A stretch of 8,269 nt of DNA from Bacteroidota bacterium (GTDB taxonomy: Bacteria; Bacteroidota; Bacteroidia; Flavobacteriales; Crocinitomicaceae), in contig JAKQEZ010000327.1 in the NCBI GenBank assembly GCA_029558435.1, positions 1-8,269 on the forward strand, given 5' to 3'. A program made the translations under genes and the position numbers. Below are positions 1 to 5,700 of this stretch, piece by piece (position 1 is the first letter of the stretch; every line of letters begins with the position of its first letter). Below the pieces are notes generated by a model that was given only the letters and a program-made list of their open reading frames with translations, was not told the origin of the DNA and searched no databases.

Positions 1-956
1 TAAAAGTGCAAAACAAAGTGGTAACCAACGCTGTGTTTACGCAAGTTGCCAACGGATATAATTTTGATGTTAGCATCAATGCAGAATACGGGCAAACTTA
101 TACGTTGGAAGTTACTGCAACCAATCCGTTTGGATCGGCAACCAAATTGTGTCAGGTAACAACCGAAAGCAAGCCGGATAATGATATCGTTGTATGTGTT
201 CCACAAGGTCGCACACGTGTTACCATGACCATCAAAGAATCGCAATGGGCGCAATACCAACAAATGGGAGCAACATTGGGTGCTTGTCCGGTAGTTGACA
301 ACGACATCGTAATTTGTGTTCCGCAAGGAAATACGCGTGTAACGATGACCATTAAAGAATCGCAATGGGCGGCTTATGAAGCAAAAGGTGCTACGTTGGG
401 TGAATGTCCAGTTGATAAAGACATTACCATCTGTTTGCGTCAAGGGGCAAATTTAACCACCATGACGATTAAAGAATCGCAATGGGCACAATACCAGCAA
501 ATGGGAGCAACGTTGGGCGCTTGTCCTGTTATAGAACAAGATAACGACATCGTAATTTGTGTTCCACAAGGTAATACCAACATTACCATGACCATCAAAG
601 AATCGCAATGGGCTGCTTATCAAGCAAAAGGTGCTACGTTGGGAGCTTGTCAGCAACAAAATGTAAACAACGAAACAGATTCATTAAGCAACACCATTGG
701 TTCCAACAAAATGATTATTTGTGTAGTTGAAAATGGCGTTCAGGTGACCAAAGAAATCAATAAATTGGAATGGGCCAATTATAAACGAAAAGGTGCCACT
801 GAAGGTCCTTGCCCAACAAGCAACGTCATAAAACGCCCAACCAATGTGATAGATGGTAACATTAAAACCAACACAGAAAACAAGGTTGAAAGTACAAAAC
901 GCCCAATTACCAACACCACTCCTATAAATAGACCTAAAAGTAGCGGCGGTAGGTAA
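1..956 (+). CDS. Repeat-containing probable exported protein, 3' part (N-terminus outside window)
   Basis: The reading frame is open to the left edge, so the GTG at 6-8 is probably an internal Val and the true start lies upstream. Counting that codon as residue 1, residues 1-56 look like the end of an immunoglobulin/FnIII-like beta domain (YTLEVTATNPFGSAT, one Cys at 49). Residues 58-269 are five tandem repeats, each with an IC or VC near the start and LGxC or EGPC at the end. Residues 270-316 form a basic Asn/Thr/Pro/Lys-rich tail ending KSSGGR. I see no transmembrane segment and no recognisable type IX secretion C-terminal domain in the visible part. Two in-frame TAA stops follow (954-959), then an intrinsic terminator. 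The repeats recall the ICHKPGT...HGDxLGxC repeats of Bacteroidota cell-surface proteins (from memory), which suggests an exported or surface protein. The molecular function is unknown. The gene is convergent with the toxin-antitoxin operon. Confidence 0.8.
   Translation, partial: KVQNKVVTNAVFTQVANGYNFDVSINAEYGQTYTLEVTATNPFGSATKLCQVTTESKPDNDIVVCVPQGRTRVTMTIKESQWAQYQQMGATLGACPVVDNDIVICVPQGNTRVTMTIKESQWAAYEAKGATLGECPVDKDITICLRQGANLTTMTIKESQWAQYQQMGATLGACPVIEQDNDIVICVPQGNTNITMTIKESQWAAYQAKGATLGACQQQNVNNETDSLSNTIGSNKMIICVVENGVQVTKEINKLEWANYKRKGATEGPCPTSNVIKRPTNVIDGNIKTNTENKVESTKRPITNTTPINRPKSSGGR
177..812 (+). repeat. Five tandem coding repeats of about 37-42 residues
   Basis: Units lie at 177-296, 297-413, 414-539, 540-650 and, after a 19-residue linker, 708-812. 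The consensus begins DNDIVICVPQGNT, continues MTIKESQWAxY, and ends GATLGxCP. Units 1-4 are also very similar as DNA: the 13-mer AATCGCAATGGGC occurs at 238-250, 358-370, 475-487 and 601-613. Unit 5 is diverged but keeps both cysteines, EWANY and GATEGPC. Every unit has exactly two cysteines about 30 residues apart, so an intra-repeat disulfide is plausible in an exported protein (inference). Start-to-start spacing is 120, 117, 126 and 168 nt, always a multiple of 3. Confidence 0.93.
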
Positions 957-974
957 TAAAATTGTTGAACGATT

Positions 975-1012
975 AAGAGCTGGTAGAATGAATGTTTTGC
1001 CAGCTTTTTTTA
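975..1012 (+). terminator. Intrinsic terminator of the repeat-protein gene
   Basis: AGCTGG (978-983) pairs with CCAGCT (1000-1005). The stem can extend inward through A-T and G-T pairs (984-988 with 995-999) to a 6-nt loop, and outward through AAG (975-977) with TTT. A run of seven T follows directly (1005-1011). It lies 19 nt after the TAA stop, as expected for a rho-independent terminator on the plus strand. Confidence 0.85.
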
Positions 1013-1236
1013 TATTTTCTACACATATTATTGAGGTAGAAAATAAGCACTTACATTAAATCTTTTGGGATAAACAAGGTGAATAATTACCGATTTGTAT
1101 ACAAGAAATGTAAAAGAAGGTGGTAACCAAATTATGCAGAATCATTGAACCTAAATTCTCTTTTTGCAATTACACACTTTAGAAAAAATCAAATTAAAGT
1201 TTCTACAATAGAGTTTTGTTTTTTAGAATAGGTGGT

Positions 1237-1527
1237 TTAATATCTATGTTGACTTCGATTGTCTATAAATGCAATTAATTCTATTGACTGTGATTGTATT
1301 CTGTATATGAGAGAGGTTTGTTCTGATACAACACATTTTCGAATATTTAATTTTTTTATTTCAGGACAAAGTTTCAAATTTGTAGAGAGTTGTTTAAGCA
1401 ATTCTTCAGTTAGTAATTCAAAGTGTGTTGCTTCTTTGATTGTCCATCGTTTTAGAATAAAAGCAAGTGTATCGATGTAGGTTTTTTCAGCTTCTATTGT
1501 CCAATAAATGGAGTGCGATTCCTTCAT
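1237..1527 (-). CDS. RelE/ParE-family toxin of a type II toxin-antitoxin pair
   Basis: A 96-residue protein, the usual size of the ParE/RelE fold. The family pattern is visible: an N-terminal strand and helix (YWTIEAEKTYIDTLAFILKRW, of which EAEK is the typical EAExD-like segment at about residues 12-15), a second long helix (37-52), a basic IRKC strand (about 62-65), then SLIYRI, a hydrophobic strand (IELIAFID) and the family-typical ending DNRSQHRY. RelE toxins cleave ribosome-associated mRNA and ParE toxins poison gyrase; sequence alone does not decide which this one does. Its ATG (1525-1527) overlaps the antitoxin stop as ATGA, so the toxin is translationally coupled to the antitoxin and has no ribosome binding site of its own. 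It ends with TAA at 1237-1239. I see no strong terminator after it. All expected segments are present, so it looks intact. Confidence 0.88.
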   Translation of the reverse strand: MKESHSIYWTIEAEKTYIDTLAFILKRWTIKEATHFELLTEELLKQLSTNLKLCPEIKKLNIRKCVVSEQTSLIYRIQSQSIELIAFIDNRSQHRY

Positions 1528-1775
1528 GTTGTTCGCCTAAAAAGTTTATTTACTTTTGCCTTTACTTCGGTATAGGGAACATATTGCTTGTTGTCAGCTT
1601 CAGAAATTCCACGCTCAATGGATGCTTTTATTTCATCAGGAAGAGAATTGTACCAATCATCTTCAGTATTTACATTAGCTTTAGAGAGTAATGTATAAAC
1701 AGCCTCTAAAATACTATTGTCTTGCACTCCATCAATCAATTTGTGTAAATTTAATTTTAATTCTGCTGTTCCCAT
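1524..1775 (-). CDS. Antitoxin of the RelE/ParE-type pair
   Basis: An 83-residue protein starting MGTAELKLNLHKLID, a beginning I recall from short Bacteroidota antitoxins encoded just before RelE/ParE toxins. The same frame has an ATG 36 nt upstream (1809-1811), but the start at 1773-1775 fits the family beginning and sits 4 nt after a TAnnTTTG box, so I chose it. The N-terminal half (about 1-32) is helical and may carry the DNA-binding or dimer contacts. The C-terminal half (about 45-83) is charged and amphipathic (SIERGISEADNK, then EVKAKVNKLFRR), as expected for the flexible segment that wraps the toxin and blocks its active site. It ends TGA within the ATGA overlap with the toxin. Antitoxins of this type usually repress their own promoter together with the toxin; a short inverted repeat over the promoter could be the site. 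Confidence 0.82.
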   Translation of the reverse strand: MGTAELKLNLHKLIDGVQDNSILEAVYTLLSKANVNTEDDWYNSLPDEIKASIERGISEADNKQYVPYTEVKAKVNKLFRRTT

Positions 1776-1779
1776 ATAC

Positions 1780-1813
1780 CAAATATAAGGTAAAAAATGA
1801 ATAGTTAACACAA
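1780..1813 (-). promoter_or_regulatory. Putative Bacteroidota promoter of the toxin-antitoxin operon
   Basis: On the minus strand a TATATTTG box (1780-1787) matches the Bacteroidota -7 consensus TAnnTTTG. A TTG (1811-1813) lies 23 nt upstream, at the long end of the TTG-N17-23 spacing described for Flavobacterium. The box ends 4 nt before the antitoxin ATG, which puts transcription start at or next to the A of the ATG and predicts a leaderless mRNA. TACC (1777-1780) and GGTA (1789-1792) flank the box as a short inverted repeat that could serve as an operator; this is speculative. Confidence 0.45.
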
Positions 1814-1839
1814 TAAAAATGAAAATAAACTACTCGACA

Positions 1840-1877
1840 AGGAATATTTATCTAAATTGTTATAAATAATTATTCCT
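1840..1877. repeat. Imperfect inverted repeat between the two small modules
   Basis: AGGAATATTTAT (1840-1851) is complementary to ATAAA plus TATTCCT within 1862-1877, giving 12 base pairs with a 4-nt bulge (TAAT) and a 10-nt loop. It lies after the stop of the DUF6169-like gene and upstream of the toxin-antitoxin promoter. Neither strand has an immediate T-run, so it is not a canonical terminator. It could slow or end readthrough from the upstream module or bind a regulator. Its low GC content makes chance pairing possible. Confidence 0.4.
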
Positions 1878-1921
1878 AAAATGTGTGATTTCGTGTTGAG
1901 TTACTCTTGTTTTTATTTTTC

Positions 1922-2413
1922 TTAGTTTTGTGCTTTCTCTATTTGGTAATAAATTTCAACTAATTTTTGATGAGTTGGATTGTCTTGATGAAACATAAAT
2001 GAAGTGTACATTTTCTGTGTTTCAGTTTCAGAGATTTTGAACTGAATAATATTGTCAATTTTTACGATAAATGATTTGCATTCAGATTTTTTATACCATC
2101 TGTCGAAAACTTTAAAACGAGTTTTTGCTTTGTCATCTTCATCTGAACAAATGTAAATCATTGAATTGAGAACATTGTGAAAGAAACGCTCTACAATATT
2201 TTCAATAGTCCTTGAAACTTTTGCGTCATACGGCTCAAGTTCATCACTTGCTTTGTCGATTATTAACTGAAAAATATTTGGAATATCTTCGTTTGAAATT
2301 GCACTAAAAGTTTCATCCACTACAAAAGCGACACGATACAAAATATTATTTTTGGTTGTAAAATTGTACGTATTTGTAATGTTATCAAAAGCGTAATTAT
2401 AGTGGGTTCGCAA
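1922..2413 (-). CDS. DUF6169-like protein of unknown function
   Basis: A 163-residue soluble protein with no signal peptide or transmembrane segment, so probably cytoplasmic. From memory it matches the Bacteroidota family DUF6169: an N-terminal YNYAFDN...YNFTTKN strand pair, a YRVAFVVDETF strand, an acidic helix (DELEPYDAKVSRTIENIVERFF, residues 59-80), the strand SMIYICSDEDDKAKTRF, then FDRWYKKS and a C-terminal YTSFMFHQDNP followed by a helix. No catalytic motif is recognisable. The start is TTG at 2411-2413. The frame upstream reaches a TAA stop with no ATG or GTG, and the next ATG would remove about half the protein. The start overlaps the end of the 49-codon gene by 17 nt, so translation is probably coupled. 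DNA is about 27-30% GC in sampled lines, lower than the neighbouring large gene. An alternative is expression as a fusion by slippage on the A7 run just upstream. Confidence 0.78.
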   Translation of the reverse strand: MRTHYNYAFDNITNTYNFTTKNNILYRVAFVVDETFSAISNEDIPNIFQLIIDKASDELEPYDAKVSRTIENIVERFFHNVLNSMIYICSDEDDKAKTRFKVFDRWYKKSECKSFIVKIDNIIQFKISETETQKMYTSFMFHQDNPTHQKLVEIYYQIEKAQN

Positions 2414-2546
2414 GTTTGATGCCTTTTTTTGTAAGAGTATTTATTGAGGTTTTACCTTTCATATAAGAACGCACAACTTCCTTATCTGAAAGCATTTTAG
2501 CTACAGATTTGATAACTATGTCCTTATTGATTTTAGCCTTATTCAT
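2397..2546 (-). CDS. 49-residue basic protein upstream of and overlapping the DUF6169-like gene
   Basis: The ATG at 2544-2546 opens a 49-codon frame ending TAA at 2397-2399. The product is small and basic: MNKAKINKD, then a probable helix (IVIKSVAKMLSDKE, about 10-23), VVRSYMKGK (24-32), and the ending KGIKLANPL (41-49). This ending resembles conserved ends I remember from small proteins encoded next to DUF6169 genes, which I cannot confirm here. Support for it as a real gene comes from a full TAnnTTTG box 4 nt before its ATG and from a 17-nt overlap with the next gene, whose frame has no ATG start of its own. It may be a regulator or partner of the DUF6169-like protein, by analogy with small antitoxins encoded first in coupled operons (inference). 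No DNA-binding motif is certain; a short helix-turn-helix-like fold is conceivable. Alternatively it is a translated leader that only serves coupling. Confidence 0.68.
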   Translation of the reverse strand: MNKAKINKDIVIKSVAKMLSDKEVVRSYMKGKTSINTLTKKGIKLANPL

Positions 2547-2550
2547 ACTA

Positions 2551-2581
2551 CAAAGATAGTAAATTATTATTTCATTAGAAA
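2551..2581 (-). promoter_or_regulatory. Putative Bacteroidota promoter of the 49-codon/DUF6169-like operon
   Basis: On the minus strand TATCTTTG (2551-2558) is an exact TAnnTTTG match. TTTC (2578-2581), one base off the -33 consensus TTTG, lies 19 nt upstream. The box ends 4 nt before the ATG at 2546, so the predicted transcript starts at the initiation codon without a leader. The spacing from box to ATG is the same as in the toxin-antitoxin operon. No Shine-Dalgarno sequence is present. Confidence 0.5.
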
Positions 2582-2766
2582 TGATAGAACATTTTTATTT
2601 ACTATAGGGCAGATTCTAATTTCAATAGTTCTTTTTACCCTTAAACAGTTAGGGTGAGTGAAATAAATTAATGCTTTTAACTTCTTTGCTACTTTCTTGA
2701 ACTAACAAAGTGCCTCAGCAATTCCACTTTCTATTTTAATCCTCCACCCGATATAATTCATCACAC

Positions 2767-5700
2767 TTATTCTACCACAACTCGTACACCGTTGGAGTGA
2801 GATTTAAACTCAGGCGCATACATGCATTCAATCTCTGCAAAACCATTGGTAAAATTACCACTATGAAAAACACGCAAATCGTATTCAAAAACGTAAGTTC
2901 CTTTCGGTAAATAATCAAAGAAGAAATGCGTTGCAACGTCCTTGGTGCTTTCGTAATAGCCCAAACCATCTTGCCATTTGTAGCTCGATAAAACATTGAG
3001 TGGTTCAAAACCTGCTGCACGATAATCTTTCATGTGCACGTATTCTAAATTTCTATCGGTGTTCAACTCAATGCGCACTCTGATTTTATCGCCTCGATTT
3101 ACCTTGCTTCCATCGGCTAAAGGAACAATCACCTCGCCGGCATTGGTTTGTTGCACCACAAACAACTGTTTTTTCAATTTTAAGTTGGTGGTAGCACTTG
3201 TAACTTTCTCCATCGATTCAAAATATTGCCAGTACATTGCTCCCCAACTAAATCCATCGTCTTTGCGGGTAACTTTTACTTTTGCCAATTCTTTTGAAAC
3301 TTCTTTTCCTGTCCAAGTTGTTTTGAAATAACCTATTCCAGCCTCTGCTTGCGTGCCAAAATCTTCTGGTTTTATCTGTTTACCATTGATTTCTATTATC
3401 GCATTTTCTGGTGTTGCTGCAAACGAGTTTCCACCCAATAACAACGCATAAGCAGCATGAGCAGTGGCGGTTGTTGTTTTCCAATCACTGGTTTGTTTAT
3501 TGCGCAATAACCAAATTTTTGCATTGTTGATTGCTTTTACATCTTTTGTGATGAAAGTCAACGCTTCAATAATCAACGATTGGGTTTCAATTGGCGCTTG
3601 GTACCAATAATAGCCACTGGTATTTTCTTTCCAATACATTCCCATTTCTTCGGTAGTGATGGAACGCTCCATGATTGATTTAACGATGTCGTTTGCCAAT
3701 GTGCCATTTCCTAAACGGTGCGTTGCTAAAGCTAACATTGCTTGACTGTTCAAGCTGTATTCTGTCCATCTTTTTTCGGTATTTGCACGGAAAAAATCAA
3801 AGGCTTCTTGCACCGATTTAGACATTTTAATGGAATTGAAAAACGAACGGGCATACAAATACTGCAAATTGGTTGGTTCGTATTGAATGTTTTTGTTTTT
3901 CGCCATTTCCTTTTTCCAATAGTTGTAATCTTTCACCAACTGCCCATCCAAATAATTGATGGCGTTTTTAATCATGTTTTGCACATCGTTATATTCGTTG
4001 ATGGAAGTGATGCCTAATTCGTTGAGGTGCCCCATACCGCTTACAATGTATTGAGTAATGTAGCGACTTTCTGGCATGCCCGGAAACCACGGAAAACCTC
4101 CATTGCTAACTTGTGCTTTTACTAATTTTTGCAAGTTGTTGGCCAATTCGTTATCCATTTTATTGAAATCAAATAACAAAGCAATTCGTTTTTTACGCTC
4201 CGTTTCGTTCTTAGCATCCAAAACCCACGGTGTTTCTTGCAATAAAACAGCTTTTAGCTCTTGGTTTTTCTCCAAGTTGGACAAGAAAGCATCGGGATTG
4301 CTGGATTTCCATTTTTCAAACACTTCTTTAATTTTTGGAGTAGAACGAACAATGTTACTTGCAATAGCATTGGCATAAAAACGAGTAAATAGTTGCTCCG
4401 AGCATTCATACGGATATTCCATCATGTAAGGCAAAGCTTGAATAACATACCACGCAGGGTTGGATGAATATTCCATGGTTACCGAATGATGGGTTAATGT
4501 TGTTGAACTATTGTTGAACAATTTTTCAAAGGTAAATGCTTTTGTTCCTACACCGTTTGAGGTCATCGGCATTGTTTCGGTTACTAAAACTTTGTCGGTC
4601 AACACTGGAAGTGTCATTTCTTCGCCATCGGTATGGTTGGCAGCTTTTGCCGTAACACGCACCACCAAACTTCTCATAAAATCGGCTGGAACTTTAATTT
4701 TCCACGATGCCACCGTGCTTTGTTTTGCCTCGGATGAAAAATTGACAGCACTTTGATTCAACTCAAAACGAGCACTCACATTTTCCATTGTTGCAGCATC
4801 AAAAAGTTGCAATTGAGCACTGCCGCTTATTCCTTTTTCTGTCAGGTTGCTTATTTTTGAGGTCAACACCACTTCATCGCCAGTTCTTACAAAACGAGGT
4901 AAATTGGTTTGCACCATCAATTCTTTTTGGGTTACTGCCTCGTTTTCAATGTTGGCAAATTGCAAATCTTTGGTGTGGGCAATTCCTAAAATTTTCCAAC
5001 TGGTCAATGATTCAGGTGCTGTAAATGTTACCAACACATCACCTTTGGAATCGGTTTTTAATTGTGGTAAGAAAAACGCCGTTTCATTAAAATTGGTTCT
5101 CAACGATGGAATTTCTTTGCCCGTTTGTGTAGCAGTTTTAGTCAATGATTCTACATTTTTACTCGCTAAACCGCCAGTATAGTCGGCATCAATTTCTGCA
5201 TTTGCACTTTCTTCAAGTGGTGGTGCCATTTCTTTTTTCTCCGACATATATGCTTCATCATCTCTGGCTCCTCTAACGCTCATTGTAACGGAATATTCTT
5301 TCACCACTGGTATTCCATCTATGTAATAATAATTATTCAAATAAAAATTGTAGAAATTCAATTGTGGAACACCAATAGGATTATATGAACCATACGTTCT
5401 GTAATGATACGATTGACCATAAGAAACGCCCATGCCAACATAATGTCGTGAATCAACATAGGTGCTTTGTGCATACGGAGAAAAGAACATGCTTTGTGTT
5501 CGGAATACATCCAACGAAGCGTCGTACATAGTAAGCAACAATTCGGCAGCTACTTTTTCTTTTTTAGGTCCTGTGATGCGCAAACGCCATTCTTCTTTTT
5601 CGCCAGGTACCAATTTATTGCGGAAAGTTTCAAAATTTACCTTCAAATCTTTGTTGGAATACGGTACCAAAATGCTAAATTCTTGATGATACGATTTTCC

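Noticed and set aside
6..8. GTG as the start codon of the repeat-protein gene
   Set aside because: The frame is open to the left edge and the first visible residues are the middle of a beta domain with no signal peptide.
177..650. The regular repeats as a CRISPR array
   Set aside because: Unit length is about 120 nt, always a multiple of three, the whole unit is conserved with no unique spacers, and it is translated in one frame.
1013..1236. Small open frames and 5-6 bp hairpins in the gap between the terminator and the toxin gene
   Set aside because: The longest small frame noticed is about 29 codons on the minus strand, with no promoter box or family resemblance. The hairpins are AT-only and expected by chance. 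I see no supported feature here.
1776..1811. Twelve-residue N-terminal extension of the antitoxin from the ATG at 1809-1811
   Set aside because: It would run through the putative -7 box and the added residues do not fit the family beginning MGTAELK.
2707..2730. Hairpin AAAGTG/CACTTT downstream of the alpha-2-macroglobulin gene as its terminator
   Set aside because: Only 6 base pairs with a 12-nt loop, and no T-run follows on the minus strand. No clear terminator for this gene is visible between 2547 and 2766.
3032..5182. Several 75-110 codon open frames on the plus strand opposite the alpha-2-macroglobulin gene
   Set aside because: They lie antisense to a strongly conserved coding sequence, have no recognisable protein features, and are what a long gene leaves in other frames.
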